Positions 16,530 through 26,081 are shown, counted from the stretch's first letter. The stretch is 64,000 nucleotides of DNA from Porphyrobacter sp. AAP82 (GCF_000331285.1 NZ_ANFX01000037.1:123530-187529); one strand, 5' to 3'. Notes: generated by a model not told the origin, from the letters alone. Translations and numbers: made by a program.

Positions 16530-17090
16530 GCCCCCCTGCTCGGGCGCGACGATGTCGAGGTGGTGCTGCGCTCGGGCACACAGGCGAGTCTGCTGCGCGC
16601 TCTCGATGCGCTCAGGATCGACGTGCTGCTCACCAACCATGTGCCTGCGCGCGACGCAGCGAGCCCCTATCTGGTGCGGCGGCTGGCCGAGCAGCCGGTG
16701 AGCCTTGTTGGCGCGCGCTCGCGTCTCGCGCTGGCGGCGCAGGGCCTGTCGGTGCTGCTGGCCCGCGCCCCGCTGATTCTTCCCACCCCCGAGACGGCCC
16801 TGCGCGCCGGGTTCGATGCGCTGGTCGAAACGCTCGGCATCGTGCCGCGCATCGCCGCAGAGGCCGACGACATGGCGATGCTGCGCCTGCTGGCGCGATC
16901 GGATGCCGGGGTCGCGGTGATCCCGCCGATCGTGGTGCGCGACGAGCTTGCCAATGGCACGCTTTACGAGCTCGCCCAACTGCCCGGCCTTACGGAAGAA
17001 TTCCACGCTGTCACCACCCCGCGCACCTTCCCCAATCCCCTGTTGCGGGACGTGCTCGACAGCGCGCCCGATCCTGCCTCCGCGATGTGA
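16530..17090 (+). pseudogene. LysR-type regulator (NhaR-like), C-terminal effector domain only
   Basis: From about 16530 to the TGA at 17088-17090 the frame encodes PLLGRDDVEVVLRSG, then LLRALDALRIDVLLTNHVPA, LPTPETALRAGFDALVETLG and AIPP-like effector-domain features (VAVIPPIVVRDELANG). This is the substrate-binding half of a LysR-family regulator, most like NhaR. The helix-turn-helix domain and start are missing, replaced by the integrase fragment in a different frame. It cannot give a working regulator unless translated from an internal GTG (16560), and would then lack DNA binding. The regulated target is unknown. Confidence 0.82.
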
Positions 17091-17175
17091 CCGCCCACCG
17101 ACATTGTGCGTGCAAGACTTGCAGCCGGCAGGCGTGCAGATTAAGGCCCCGCGCTCCAAACCGCACGAGAGTTCC

Positions 17176-18315
17176 ATGCAGGAAACGCAAGTCGCAACCA
17201 TCCCAGCCCTGACCGGGCGCCCCGTGATCTCGGCGAGCGGGCTGTTCACTCCGCCCGAAAGCATCGCCAACGAGGAACTGGTCGCGAGCTTCAACGCCTT
17301 CGTCGACCGGCACAACGCCGCCCATCCGGACGCCGAGCCGCTGGCCTATTCCTCGGTCGAATTCATCGAAAAAGCGAGCGGCATCAAGGCGCGCCACGTG
17401 ATGAGCAAGGCGGCCGTCCTCGATCCCGAGGTGATGTGCCCGCGCCTGCCGGAACGGGCCAACGACGAAATCTCGGTGATGGCCGAGATCGGCGTCGCCG
17501 CTGCGAAGCAGGCGCTGGAGCGCGCGGGCCGCAAGCCGGAGGATGTCGGCGCCGTGCTGTGCGCAGCCTCGAACATGCAGCGCGCCTACCCGGCGATGGC
17601 GATCGAGATCCAGCACGCATTGGGCATCGACGGCTACGGCTTCGACATGAATGTCGCCTGCTCCTCGGCGACCTTCGGCATTCAGACCGCCGCCGATTAC
17701 GTGCGCGCAGGGCACGCGCAGTCGGTGCTGGTGGTCAGCCCCGAGATCACCTCGGGCCACCTCAACTGGCGCGACCGCGACAGCCACTTCATCTTCGGCG
17801 ATGTCGCCACGGCGGTGCTGGTGGAGGATGCCGCGATCGCACCAGCGCAGCACTGGGAGATCCTCGGCACCAGGCTGAAGACGGTGTTCTCGAACAATAT
17901 CCGCAACAATTTCGGCTTCTTGAACCGTGCCGCGCCCGAAGGCGAGGGCACGCCCGACAAGCTGTTCGTCCAGGAAGGGCGCAAGGTCTTCAAGGAAGTC
18001 GTGCCGATGGTGGCGCAGCTGATCCTCGAGGAGGCCGCACGGCTCGGGATCGATCCTGCTTCCTTGCGGCGCCTGTGGCTGCATCAGGCCAACGCGGGGA
18101 TGAACCGGCTGATCGCGCAGCGCGTGCTCGGCCACGAGGCTTCCGAGGACGAAAGCCCGACCGTGCTCGATACCTACGGCAACACCTCGAGCGCGGGTTC
18201 GATCATCGCTTTCCACCTGCACAATCAGGATATTGCGGCGGGCGAGACGGGTCTGATCTGCTCGTTCGGCGCAGGCTATTCGGCCGGCACGGTGTTCGTG
18301 CGCAAGGTTGGCTGA
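17176..18315 (+). CDS. Beta-ketoacyl-ACP synthase III-like thiolase-fold enzyme
   Basis: 379 residues, about 55 longer than E. coli FabH. The catalytic Cys162 sits in NVACSSATFG, His303 in LHQANAGMN and Asn336 in YGNTSSAGS, the complete FabH triad. FabH condenses acetyl-CoA with malonyl-ACP to start fatty acids; the longer N-terminal half (an insertion at about 40-95) suggests another acyl primer. The ATG at 17176 follows the LysR remnant by 85 bases. psd follows 51 bases later, which puts it beside phospholipid genes. I leave the symbol open because such long paralogs often coexist with a standard fabH. Confidence 0.85.
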   Translation: MQETQVATIPALTGRPVISASGLFTPPESIANEELVASFNAFVDRHNAAHPDAEPLAYSSVEFIEKASGIKARHVMSKAAVLDPEVMCPRLPERANDEISVMAEIGVAAAKQALERAGRKPEDVGAVLCAASNMQRAYPAMAIEIQHALGIDGYGFDMNVACSSATFGIQTAADYVRAGHAQSVLVVSPEITSGHLNWRDRDSHFIFGDVATAVLVEDAAIAPAQHWEILGTRLKTVFSNNIRNNFGFLNRAAPEGEGTPDKLFVQEGRKVFKEVVPMVAQLILEEAARLGIDPASLRRLWLHQANAGMNRLIAQRVLGHEASEDESPTVLDTYGNTSSAGSIIAFHLHNQDIAAGETGLICSFGAGYSAGTVFVRKVG

Positions 18316-18366
18316 GCCGGAGACCTTCCTTGCGGGTATCGCAAGCCATCCCTAGAAGCGTGAGCC

Positions 18367-19119
18367 ATGGCAGGCGAAATCCTCGATAACAAGGGCCGCG
18401 GCGAGGCGGGCTGGGAATGGCCGGCGATCCATCCCGAAGGTCGCAAGTTCGGCCTCGTCGCGGTGGCGGCGGCGCTGTTCTTCCTGCTCGTGCTCGACTG
18501 GGAGCTTCTCGGCTGGCCGCTGCTGCTGCTGTCGGCGGGTGTGTTCGCGTTCTTCCGTGATCCTGAACGCGTCGTGCCGCAGTCCGACGCCGTCATCCTC
18601 GCGCCCGCTGACGGGATCGTGAGCCTGATCCGCGAGGTTGAGCCACCGCTTGAATTGCAGATCGATGATGGATCGGGCAACCCGGGCCTGCCGGCAGGTG
18701 CGGTCACGCGGGTGTCGATTTTCATGTCGGTGTTCGACGTCCACATCAACCGCACCCCGGTTGGCGGGACGGTGCGCCGCGTGGTCTACATCCCTGGCCG
18801 CTTCGTCAGCGCCGAGCTCGACAAGGCGAGCGAGGAGAACGAGCGGCAGCACCTGCTGGTCGAGCGCAGCGATGGCCTGCGCGTCGGCTTCACCCAGATC
18901 GCGGGGCTGGTGGCGCGGCGGATCGTGCCTTTCGTCAAGCCGGGCGACATTCTCGCCAAGGGCCAGCGCGTCGGCCTGATCCGCTTCGGCAGCCGCGTCG
19001 ACGTATACCTTCCTGCCGGAACCGACCCGAAGGTGATGGTCGGCCAGAGTGTGATCGCGGGCGAAACGGTGCTCGCCGAGATCGGCCGGCGCGGGCTGAT
19101 CGAGGGGATATCGCAATGA
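18367..19119 (+). CDS. psd: Phosphatidylserine decarboxylase
   Basis: 250 residues, the short alphaproteobacterial type. Two hydrophobic stretches (29-63) anchor it to the inner membrane. Conserved parts are [36 protein letters not shown] and the self-cleavage site [11 protein letters not shown], where Ser209 becomes the pyruvoyl group. It makes phosphatidylethanolamine from phosphatidylserine. Its TGA overlaps the ATG of pssA (ATGA at 19116-19119), so the two consecutive steps are translationally coupled. Confidence 0.95.
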   Translation: MAGEILDNKGRGEAGWEWPAIHPEGRKFGLVAVAAALFFLLVLDWELLGWPLLLLSAGVFAFFRDPERVVPQSDAVILAPADGIVSLIREVEPPLELQIDDGSGNPGLPAGAVTRVSIFMSVFDVHINRTPVGGTVRRVVYIPGRFVSAELDKASEENERQHLLVERSDGLRVGFTQIAGLVARRIVPFVKPGDILAKGQRVGLIRFGSRVDVYLPAGTDPKVMVGQSVIAGETVLAEIGRRGLIEGISQ

Positions 19120-20006
19120 GCGAGGTCGAGCCAGGGCCGCGCAAGAGGCGCCCGTCGCGCAAATTGCCCGGCGCGCGCTATCTGCCCGCAAGGCTGGGCC
19201 CCAAGGCGGCCGAGGACGAGGATGCCCGCATGGCCGGCGATGGCAGCGGGCTCAGCTTGCGGGCCATGCTGCCCAATGCTGTCACCGCGGCGGCGCTGTG
19301 TTCGGGACTGACAGGAATCCGCTTCGCGATCGACGGCCAATGGGCCTTCGCGATCGGGCTGGTGGTGCTGGCGGGCGTGCTCGACGGGATCGACGGGCGC
19401 ATCGCGCGGCTCTTGAACGCCCAGTCGCGTTTCGGCGCCGAGCTCGACAGCCTCGCGGATTCGCTGTCCTTCGGGGTTGCGCCTGCGCTGATCCTGTTCC
19501 TGTGGTCGCTTCAGGGCTGGGAGCGCTTCGGATGGTTCGCCGCGCTCGCCTTTGCGATCTGCTGCGCGCTGCGCCTTGCCCGCTTCAACGCGCGGATCGA
19601 TGTCGACGACCAGCCGCACAAATCGGCCGGATTCCTCACCGGTGTCCCCGCGCCGGTCGGGGCAGGGCTCGCCTTCACGCCGTTCTACCTGTGGCTCGAG
19701 ACCGGCCATGCGGTGTTCCGCGAGCCGGTGTTCATGGCCGCCTGGCTGACGCTGATCGCCGGCCTGATGATCTCCAACATGCCGACGCTGAGCTGGGCCT
19801 CGCTGCGCCCGCGCCGCGCGATCCGCCTGCCGCTGATCGCCTTCACGGGCCTTGCCTTCGCCGCGCTGCTGCTCGAGCCGTGGTGGACTCTGGCGGCGAT
19901 CAGTATCGTCTATCTCGCGCTGATGCCTTACGGCCTTGTCAAATACGCGCGGATCAGGCGGCGGCGCAAAGCGGACGCGCAAGGCGCGGCATCTCCCGCC
20001 GCGTAG
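19116..20006 (+). CDS. pssA: CDP-diacylglycerol--serine O-phosphatidyltransferase
   Basis: 296 residues, an integral membrane protein of the CDP-alcohol phosphatidyltransferase family. The signature D-G-x2-A-R-x8-G-x3-D-x3-D is complete: Asp93-Gly94, Ala97-Arg98, Gly107, Asp111 and Asp115. It makes phosphatidylserine, the substrate of the Psd encoded just upstream. About 50 basic residues precede the first membrane helix. Its last 53 bases overlap a small gene on the other strand (19954-20214). Confidence 0.94.
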   Translation: MSEVEPGPRKRRPSRKLPGARYLPARLGPKAAEDEDARMAGDGSGLSLRAMLPNAVTAAALCSGLTGIRFAIDGQWAFAIGLVVLAGVLDGIDGRIARLLNAQSRFGAELDSLADSLSFGVAPALILFLWSLQGWERFGWFAALAFAICCALRLARFNARIDVDDQPHKSAGFLTGVPAPVGAGLAFTPFYLWLETGHAVFREPVFMAAWLTLIAGLMISNMPTLSWASLRPRRAIRLPLIAFTGLAFAALLLEPWWTLAAISIVYLALMPYGLVKYARIRRRRKADAQGAASPAA

Positions 20007-20214
20007 CAACGGCGCGGCGCTGGGCAGCCGCCGCGCGCGGCCGCACGCGCATCTCGATCGTCGCGGCCTGGAGTGCGAGCCCTGCGCGCAAAACCTCGCC
20101 CTCCCGCATCAGCCGCGCATGGGCGGCGCGCGCTTCGACAAGGCAATGGGCGAGCGTGAGCGTGGCTATCACGCCGGAGAGGGTGAACAGGACGGCGATG
20201 GCGAGAGAAAGCAT
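19954..20214 (-). CDS. Small single-pass membrane protein (hypothetical)
   Basis: 86 residues, no known family. It starts with a strong hydrophobic helix (MLSLAIAVLFTLSGVIATLT) and continues with an Ala/Arg-rich tail. AAGGG lies nine bases before the ATG. Its 3' end overlaps the end of pssA by 53 bases, which makes the last 17 residues suspect as conserved protein. It could be genuine or a frame kept open by GC bias; the hydrophobic N-terminus and the ribosome site favour a gene. Confidence 0.5.
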   Translation of the reverse strand: MLSLAIAVLFTLSGVIATLTLAHCLVEARAAHARLMREGEVLRAGLALQAATIEMRVRPRAAAAQRRAVATRREMPRLARPLCAAA

Positions 20215-20420
20215 ATGGGGTAGCCCTTATGTCCGATAGTTCCACGTTTGTTCTGTCGCTTTGTTCTCCAACTGTTCCCCCGAGTCAAGCGCAATCGCGA
20301 CCGTTGTGGTGAGGTTTTTTGCCTAGGCGCGGCAATCGGGGCTGGATTTCGTCGCTGCCCGGCGCTAAGGGCGCGCTCGCTTCGGCATGGGCGTGCGGCC
20401 CTCGCCACAGGCAATTCACA

Positions 20421-20508
20421 TGGAAGGCGCACATACCGGTGCCGTTTGCGGGACGCTCCGCACACGCGGTTCCTGCCTTCCAGAGGAACAACCGGAAAGG
20501 AAATACCT
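20421..20508 (+). promoter_or_regulatory. Structured 5' leader of rpsB
   Basis: TGGAAGGC (20421-20428) pairs perfectly with GCCTTCCA (20475-20482), enclosing a smaller TGCGG/CCGCA hairpin. The closing stem ends 26 bases before the start codon. In enterobacteria S2 represses rpsB-tsf through its leader; a similar control here is inference. The 290 bases before rpsB hold no gene that I can support. Confidence 0.45.
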
Positions 20509-21306
20509 ATGGCGGCTCCCGTCGTCACCATGCAAGCTTTGATCGAGGCCGGTGCCCACTTCGGCCATCAGACCCACCGCTGGAATCCGCGCATGAAGCC
20601 GTACATCTTCGGCGCGCGCAACGGGGTTCACATCATCGACCTGTCGCAGACCGTGCCGCTCTTCGCGCGCGCGCTCGACTTCGTGGAATCGACCGTGCGT
20701 TCGGGCGGCAAGGTGCTGTTCGTCGGCACCAAGCGCCAGGCGCAGGAGCCGATTGCCGAGGCCGCGCGCATGTCGGGCCAGCACTTCGTCAACCACCGCT
20801 GGCTGGGCGGCATGCTCACCAACTGGAAGACCATCTCGGGTTCGATCCGCCGTTTGAAGAGCCTCGAGGAAATGCTTTCGGGCGACACCTCGGGCTTCAC
20901 CAAGAAGGAAGTCCTCCAGCTCACCCGTGAGCGTGAGAAGCTGGAAATGTCGCTCGGCGGCATCCGCGACATGGGCGGCATTCCGGACGTGATGTTCGTG
21001 ATCGACGCGAACAAGGAAGACCTCGCCATCAAGGAAGCGGGCGTCCTCGGCATCCCGGTGATCGCGATCCTCGACACCAACGTCGATCCCAACGGCATCG
21101 CCTTCCCGGTTCCGGGCAATGATGACGCGAGCCGTGCGGTGCGCCTCTACTGCCAGGCGATCGGCGAAGCCGCGCTGGCCGGCAAGGGCAAGTTCCAGGC
21201 CGACGTGTCGAGCGATTTCGGCGCGATGGCCGAGCCCCCGGCTGAAGCCGTGATCGCCGATGAACCGGTCGCCGAAGAGCCGGCCGCGGAAGACGCCGAA
21301 GCCTGA
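20509..21306 (+). CDS. rpsB: 30S ribosomal protein S2
   Basis: 265 residues. The start at 20509 ([20 protein letters not shown]) matches S2 proteins and has GGAAAGGA upstream. The conserved [20 protein letters not shown] and [18 protein letters not shown] segments are present, and [15 protein letters not shown] marks the 16S-binding region. The last 25 residues form an acidic Ala/Glu/Pro tail typical of alphaproteobacteria. It pairs with tsf downstream, with a hairpin between them at 21361-21404. Confidence 0.97.
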   Translation: MAAPVVTMQALIEAGAHFGHQTHRWNPRMKPYIFGARNGVHIIDLSQTVPLFARALDFVESTVRSGGKVLFVGTKRQAQEPIAEAARMSGQHFVNHRWLGGMLTNWKTISGSIRRLKSLEEMLSGDTSGFTKKEVLQLTREREKLEMSLGGIRDMGGIPDVMFVIDANKEDLAIKEAGVLGIPVIAILDTNVDPNGIAFPVPGNDDASRAVRLYCQAIGEAALAGKGKFQADVSSDFGAMAEPPAEAVIADEPVAEEPAAEDAEA

Positions 21307-21360
21307 TCTTTCTGCACGGCCGGTTGATCCGTCAATCGCCCGTCACAATCCCCCTCTAGC

Positions 21361-21404
21361 GCGCCCGGCATTGCCCTCCGTTCGGAGAGAGCAGGGCCGG
21401 GCGC
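21361..21404 (+). promoter_or_regulatory. Stem-loop between rpsB and tsf
   Basis: GCGCCCGG (21361-21368) pairs with CCGGGCGC (21397-21404), with an inner CTCC-GTTC-GGAG hairpin. A (CA)5 run and the tsf ribosome site follow at once. It may set the S2:EF-Ts ratio by partial termination or RNA processing; no T-tract is present. Confidence 0.45.
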
Positions 21405-21431
21405 CCACACACACACGAAAAGGAATTTTCC

Positions 21432-22358
21432 ATGGCCGATATTTCCGTCGCCGACGTGAAGAAGCTGCGCGAGCGCACCGGCGCTGGCATGATGGACGCC
21501 AAGAAGGCGCTGACCGAAGCGGGCGGCGACATCGAGGCTGCGGTTGACGCGCTGCGCGCCAAGGGCCTTGCCACCGCCCAGAAGAAATCGAGCCGCACCG
21601 CGGCTGAAGGCCTCGTCGGCGTGCTCGTTCAGGGCACCAAGGGCGTTGCCGTCGAGATCAACTCGGAAACCGACTTCGTCGCCAAGAACGACCAGTTCCA
21701 GAGCTTCGTGCGCAATGCCACTGCGGTCGCGCTCGAAACCGGCACCAGCGATGTCGAGGCGCTCAAGGCGGCGGCCTATCCGGGCGGCGGCACCGTGGGC
21801 GACAAGCTCACCGAGAACGTCGCCACCATCGGCGAAAACCAGCAGATCCGCCGCATCAAGCAGGTCGGCGTGACGCAAGGGTCGGTCGTCCCCTACATCC
21901 ACAACGCGGCTGCCGAAGGCCTCGGCAAGATCGGCGTGCTGGTCGCGCTGGAATCGGACGCTGATGCCGACACCCTCAACGCTCTGGGCAAGGACATCGC
22001 TCAGCACGCCGCCGCGATGTTCCCGCAGGCGCTGGACGCTGACGGCCTCGACGCCGACGTGATCGAGCGCGAGCGCAAGATCGCCGCCGAAAAGGCGGCC
22101 GAAAGCGGCAAGCCGGCCGACGTGCAGGCCAAGATGGTCGAAGGCGCGGTGAAGAAGTTCGCCAAGGAAAACGCGCTCCTCAGCCAGATCTTCGTCAAGG
22201 ACGGCAAGGCGACCGTGGAAGAATACATCGCCAAGGCCGCCAAGGACGCGGGCAAATCGATCAAGCTGGTCGACTACGTGCGCTTCCAGCTCGGCGAAGG
22301 CATCGAGAAGGAAGAAGTCGATTTCGCCGCGGAAGTGGCGGCGACGCTCAAGGGCTGA
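21432..22358 (+). CDS. tsf: Translation elongation factor Ts
   Basis: 308 residues. The N-terminal UBA-like domain [20 protein letters not shown] and the core [10 protein letters not shown] (EF-Tu contact: Asp80-Phe81 region in E. coli) are intact. It exchanges GDP for GTP on EF-Tu. AAAGGA lies 10 bases before the ATG. The gene ends in a strong hairpin at 22385-22416. Confidence 0.97.
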   Translation: MADISVADVKKLRERTGAGMMDAKKALTEAGGDIEAAVDALRAKGLATAQKKSSRTAAEGLVGVLVQGTKGVAVEINSETDFVAKNDQFQSFVRNATAVALETGTSDVEALKAAAYPGGGTVGDKLTENVATIGENQQIRRIKQVGVTQGSVVPYIHNAAAEGLGKIGVLVALESDADADTLNALGKDIAQHAAAMFPQALDADGLDADVIERERKIAAEKAAESGKPADVQAKMVEGAVKKFAKENALLSQIFVKDGKATVEEYIAKAAKDAGKSIKLVDYVRFQLGEGIEKEEVDFAAEVAATLKG

Positions 22359-22384
22359 TCCCTTCCTTCCTATCGCATTGAAAG

Positions 22385-22421
22385 CGGCCGTCGCAGCCTC
22401 AGCGCTGCGGCGGCCGTATTT
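22385..22421 (+). terminator. Terminator after tsf, inside the end of the convergent gene
   Basis: A 13-bp stem with one G-U pair (22385-22397 with 22404-22416, loop CTCAGC) is followed by TATTTC. The stem overlaps the last codons of the metallophosphoesterase on the other strand, so the hairpin also constrains that protein's end. Confidence 0.75.
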
Positions 22422-23241
22422 CTATCAGCCACACCTCGGGATGCGTGAACAGCCGCAGCGGCAGCAGGCTGGTGCCGAGCCCCGCGCTGGTCACCAGTAC
22501 CTTGCCGTGCTGGCGCACCACCCCGCAAGCGTAGAGGTCGCCGTAGTCCGACATCGTCGCGGGCGCGCCGCCCCAGGGGTAGGCGACCTGGCCGCAATGG
22601 GTGTGCCCGGCAAGCACCAGCGGCACTTGCACCGGCACGTTGGGGAAGATGTCAGGCGAGTGGGTAAGCACCACCGGCACGCCTGTGCGGGACCTCATCG
22701 CCGCCACCGTCGCAGGCAGATCAGCGCGGCCGGTGAAGTCATCGTCCACCACGCCGATTACCAGCGGCCCGGCCATCAGCGCCTCGTTGCGCAGGACCTT
22801 TATCTGCGGATAGCGCGCGATCTCGGCCGCAAGCTTTTCCCACCCGAACCAGTGATCGTGATTGCCCGGCACCAGCACCACGCCGAGCGGCGCGGAGAAG
22901 CGTCCAAGCGGGGCGATCACCTCGGCGGCGGTGTAGATGTGCGAGGCGGTGCGCTTTTCGCTGACGAGATCGCCCGCGATGGCGACAAGATCGGGCTTCA
23001 GCGCGTTCACCTGCGCCACGATCCGCGCAAGCCGTTCGGGCGGCATGTCGGGCCCGGCCACATGGATGTCGGAGAGCAGGGCGATGGTCACGGGCGGCGA
23101 TCCGGCGGGCAGGGCGGGGCTCTCCACCACCAGCTGCTGGGTCACCGGCGCGCGCATCGTGTCGCACCACGCCTTGGCCCCGACCAGCACGGCGAGGATA
23201 AGCGCCGCCACCACGGCCCTGCGGATGATTGTCTTGGCCAT
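22399..23241 (-). CDS. Membrane-anchored metallophosphoesterase (YkuE/YaeI-like)
   Basis: 280 residues with an N-terminal membrane anchor (about 8-24). All calcineurin-type metal ligands are visible: Asp58 and His60 in LLSDIH, Asp91 in IAGD, GNHD at 126-129, His194 in LTHSPD and GHTH at 212-215. Such proteins hydrolyse phosphoesters with two metal ions; the YkuE branch may act on lipid phosphates or nucleotides. The anchor places the active site at the membrane, probably on the outer face. It is transcribed against tsf and away from pyrH. Confidence 0.87.
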   Translation of the reverse strand: MAKTIIRRAVVAALILAVLVGAKAWCDTMRAPVTQQLVVESPALPAGSPPVTIALLSDIHVAGPDMPPERLARIVAQVNALKPDLVAIAGDLVSEKRTASHIYTAAEVIAPLGRFSAPLGVVLVPGNHDHWFGWEKLAAEIARYPQIKVLRNEALMAGPLVIGVVDDDFTGRADLPATVAAMRSRTGVPVVLTHSPDIFPNVPVQVPLVLAGHTHCGQVAYPWGGAPATMSDYGDLYACGVVRQHGKVLVTSAGLGTSLLPLRLFTHPEVWLIEIRPPQR

Positions 23242-23326
23242 TATCCCCGCTATCCTCTTGGCAGCACGGTGACACCCCGATAAAGGCCCCCGCTAGCCAA
23301 CTCCCGCCAGAAAGTCTGCCCGTCCC

Positions 23327-24046
23327 ATGAGCCTGCCCACCATCAAGCGCGTCCTGCTGAAACTCTCGGGCGAAGTGCTGATGGGGAACCAGCAGTTCGG
23401 GATCGACCCCGAATTCGTCGCCGAGCTTGCCAAGGAAGTGAAGGCGGCCAAGGAGAGCGGGCTCGAAGTCTGTCTCGTCATCGGCGGTGGCAATATCTTC
23501 CGCGGCATGGCGGGTGCGGCCAAGGGGATGGACCGGGCGCAGGCCGATTACATGGGGATGCTCGCGACCGTGATGAACGCGCTCGCCATGCAGAACGCGC
23601 TTGAACAGCTTGGCGTCCAGACCCGCGTGCAGTCCGCGATCGAGATGGACAAGGTGTGCGAGCCGGTGATCCGCCGTAGAGCCGAGCGTCACCTCGAAAA
23701 GGGCCGCGTGGTGATCTTCGCGGCCGGTGTCGGCGCGCCCTATTTCACCACCGACAGCGGGGCTGCGCTAAGGGCTGCCGAAATGAAGTGCGACGCGCTT
23801 CTGAAGGGCACCAGCGTCGACGGGGTCTATGACAGCGATCCCAAGCACAATCCGGATGCGGTGCGTTTCGAAACCGTCACTTACGACCGCGTCCTTGCAG
23901 ACAATCTCCAGGTGATGGATGCCTCTGCCGTGGCGCTGTGCCGCGACAACAAGATTCCGATCGTGGTCTTCTCGATCCGCGAGAAGGGCAACCTTGCCCG
24001 CGTGCTGGCGGGCGAGGGCGTCCAGACCATTGTCCAGAGCAGCTAA
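23327..24046 (+). CDS. pyrH: UMP kinase
   Basis: 239 residues of the amino-acid-kinase fold: [13 protein letters not shown] at the start, then IGGGNIFRG, and the [19 protein letters not shown] end-region. It makes UDP from UMP. It is the first gene of the pyrH-frr-uppS-cdsA-dxr-rseP-bamA-skp-fabZ cluster, and frr follows 20 bases later. Confidence 0.96.
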   Translation: MSLPTIKRVLLKLSGEVLMGNQQFGIDPEFVAELAKEVKAAKESGLEVCLVIGGGNIFRGMAGAAKGMDRAQADYMGMLATVMNALAMQNALEQLGVQTRVQSAIEMDKVCEPVIRRRAERHLEKGRVVIFAAGVGAPYFTTDSGAALRAAEMKCDALLKGTSVDGVYDSDPKHNPDAVRFETVTYDRVLADNLQVMDASAVALCRDNKIPIVVFSIREKGNLARVLAGEGVQTIVQSS

Positions 24047-24066
24047 GAACGAAGGAACCCCAAGCC

Positions 24067-24624
24067 ATGCCGCAATTTGACAAGGCCGATGTCGAGCGCC
24101 GGATGAAGGGCGCGGTGGAATCGCTCAAGAGCGATCTTCAGGGCCTGCGCACCGGCCGCGCCAACACCACCCTGCTCGATCCGGTGCAGGTCGAGGTCTA
24201 CGGCTCGATGATGCCCTTGCAGCAGGTCGCGACCGTCTCGGCGCCTGAGCCGCGGATGCTGAGCGTGCAGGTGTGGGACAAGTCGAACCTCCACGCGGTG
24301 GAGAAGGCGATTGCCTATGCCAATCTCGGTTTGAACCCGATCATCGACGGTCAGACCCTGCGCCTGCCGATCCCCGACCTCACGCAGGAGCGCCGCAAGG
24401 AGCTCGCCAAGCTCGCCGGGCAATATGCCGAGAAGGCCAAGATCGCGATCCGCAACGTGCGCCGTGACGCGATGGAAAGCCTCAAGGCCGACGAGAAGAA
24501 GAAGGAAATCTCCGAGGACGATCGCAAGCGTTCCGAGGACCAGGTCCAGAAGCTGACCGACCAATACGTCAAGGAGACCGACGAGGCGGCGGCCAAGAAG
24601 GAACAGGAAATCCTCACGCAGTAA
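24067..24624 (+). CDS. frr: Ribosome recycling factor
   Basis: 185 residues. The ATG at 24067 ([20 protein letters not shown]) agrees with RRF proteins and is preceded by GAAGGAA. The [20 protein letters not shown] loop, the [11 protein letters not shown] motif and the IRNVRRDA motif are all present. It splits post-termination ribosomes together with EF-G. uppS follows 13 bases downstream. Confidence 0.97.
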   Translation: MPQFDKADVERRMKGAVESLKSDLQGLRTGRANTTLLDPVQVEVYGSMMPLQQVATVSAPEPRMLSVQVWDKSNLHAVEKAIAYANLGLNPIIDGQTLRLPIPDLTQERRKELAKLAGQYAEKAKIAIRNVRRDAMESLKADEKKKEISEDDRKRSEDQVQKLTDQYVKETDEAAAKKEQEILTQ

Positions 24625-24637
24625 GGCGTTCTGGATT

Positions 24638-25327
24638 ATGGGGAGTGGCTTGGACCAATCGCGCGCCAGACATGTCGCCATCATCATGGATGGCAATGGC
24701 CGCTGGGCGAAGAAGCGGGGCCTGCCGCGCGCGGTCGGTCACCAGCGCGGGGTCGAGGCGGTGCGGCGGCTGGTGCGCGCGCTGGAGCCGACGGGGCTCG
24801 AGTGCCTGACGCTCTACGCCTTCTCCTCCGAGAACTGGAAGCGATCGGAAGACGAGGTCGATGACCTCATGAACCTGATGCGCCGGTTCATCAAATCGGA
24901 CCTGCCCGAATTTGTCGCCAACAACGTGAAACTGAAGATCATCGGTGACTGGCAGAGCCTGGCGCCCGATATCGTCGCAATGCTGGAAGACGCACTGGCG
25001 CAGACAGCGAACGGCAAGCAGACGCTCGCCGTGGCGCTCAACTATGGCGGCCAGCACGAAATCGCCCGCGCGGCGGCCAAGGCGGCGGCGGCGGGCGAGA
25101 TCAGCATCGAGACCATCGCCGCTCATCTCGACACCCATGATCTGCCGCCGCTCGACCTGCTGATCCGCACCAGCGGGGAAATCCGCCTGTCGAATTTCCT
25201 GTTGTGGCAAGCAGCCTATGCGGAGATGCTGTTCGTCGATACGCTGTGGCCCGATTTCGAGCCTGCCCACCTGGTGCAGGCGCTCAACGATTTTGCGCGG
25301 AGGGAGCGGCGCTATGGCGGAAGGTGA
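24638..25327 (+). CDS. uppS: Undecaprenyl diphosphate synthase
   Basis: 229 residues of the cis-prenyltransferase family. The P-loop HVAIIMDGNGRWAKKRG puts the catalytic Asp at 18. LTLYAFSSENWKRS and RTSGEIRLSNFLLWQAAYAE complete the active site. It makes the C55 lipid carrier for peptidoglycan. The predicted start of cdsA lies 14 bases inside its end. Confidence 0.96.
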   Translation: MGSGLDQSRARHVAIIMDGNGRWAKKRGLPRAVGHQRGVEAVRRLVRALEPTGLECLTLYAFSSENWKRSEDEVDDLMNLMRRFIKSDLPEFVANNVKLKIIGDWQSLAPDIVAMLEDALAQTANGKQTLAVALNYGGQHEIARAAAKAAAAGEISIETIAAHLDTHDLPPLDLLIRTSGEIRLSNFLLWQAAYAEMLFVDTLWPDFEPAHLVQALNDFARRERRYGGR

Positions 25328-26081
25328 TGCAACGCGGGTGAGGGATACGCGCGCGGGCGTGACCGATCTGCCGGTGCGCTTGGCGAGCGCCATCGTCATG
25401 CTGGTGCTGGCGGGCGGGGCGCTGTGGTTGGGGACCTGGTTCTGGACCGGTTTTGTGGTTCTGCTGGCGTGCGGCGTCATCTGGGAATGGAACAGGCTGA
25501 TCGAACGCTTCGGGATGTCGGGCGCGGGCGAGACGCTGTGGTTCTTTGCCGGCGTTCTCTACGTGGGCGGGGCGGCCATTGCCATGGTCGTGGTGCGGGC
25601 GGGGCTTACCGACTTCATTCCCGATACGCCCTATATCGGCAATCCGCCGCTGGTCGTTCTGCTGCGTTACATGCTGCCGGTCATAGCCGTGGATGTGGGT
25701 GCCTATTTCGCCGGTAGAGCCTTTGGCGGACCGAAGATCGCGCCCCGGATCAGCCCGGCCAAGACATGGTCGGGGTTTTTCGGCGGGGCCTTGACCGCTG
25801 CCTTGCTGGGGATCGCGCTTCACCTGCTCGATTACGGCACGGCCGACTTCGTGATCGGAGCGGCGATGGCGCTGGTGAGCGGGCTGCTGATCGCCTTCAT
25901 TGCGCAGGCGGGAGACTTCTTCGAAAGCTGGATGAAGCGGCGCGCCGGCGTGAAGGATTCCGGTGCGCTCATTCCCGGGCACGGCGGTCTGTTCGACCGG
26001 CTGGACGGGTTCATCGCGGTATTCTTCGTGCTGTTCCTGATGGAGCAGGCGCGCATCGTGTTGCTGATGTTCGCAGCATGA
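25314..26081 (+). CDS. cdsA: Phosphatidate cytidylyltransferase
   Basis: 255 residues, seven or eight membrane helices. The family signature is complete near the C-terminus: ESWMKRRAGVKDSGALIPGH followed by GGLFDRLDGF. It makes CDP-diacylglycerol, the precursor used by PssA (19116) and PgsA (52280), both in this window. The ATG at 25314 (MAEGDATRVRDTRAG) overlaps uppS by 14 bases; frames open further upstream would run inside uppS. Its stop overlaps the dxr start (ATGA). Confidence 0.93.
   Translation: MAEGDATRVRDTRAGVTDLPVRLASAIVMLVLAGGALWLGTWFWTGFVVLLACGVIWEWNRLIERFGMSGAGETLWFFAGVLYVGGAAIAMVVVRAGLTDFIPDTPYIGNPPLVVLLRYMLPVIAVDVGAYFAGRAFGGPKIAPRISPAKTWSGFFGGALTAALLGIALHLLDYGTADFVIGAAMALVSGLLIAFIAQAGDFFESWMKRRAGVKDSGALIPGHGGLFDRLDGFIAVFFVLFLMEQARIVLLMFAA

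Noticed and set aside
15914..17212. A single 432-residue integrase
   Set aside because: After about residue 205 the translation is an out-of-frame reading of the LysR gene; no catalytic R-H-R-Y residues appear.
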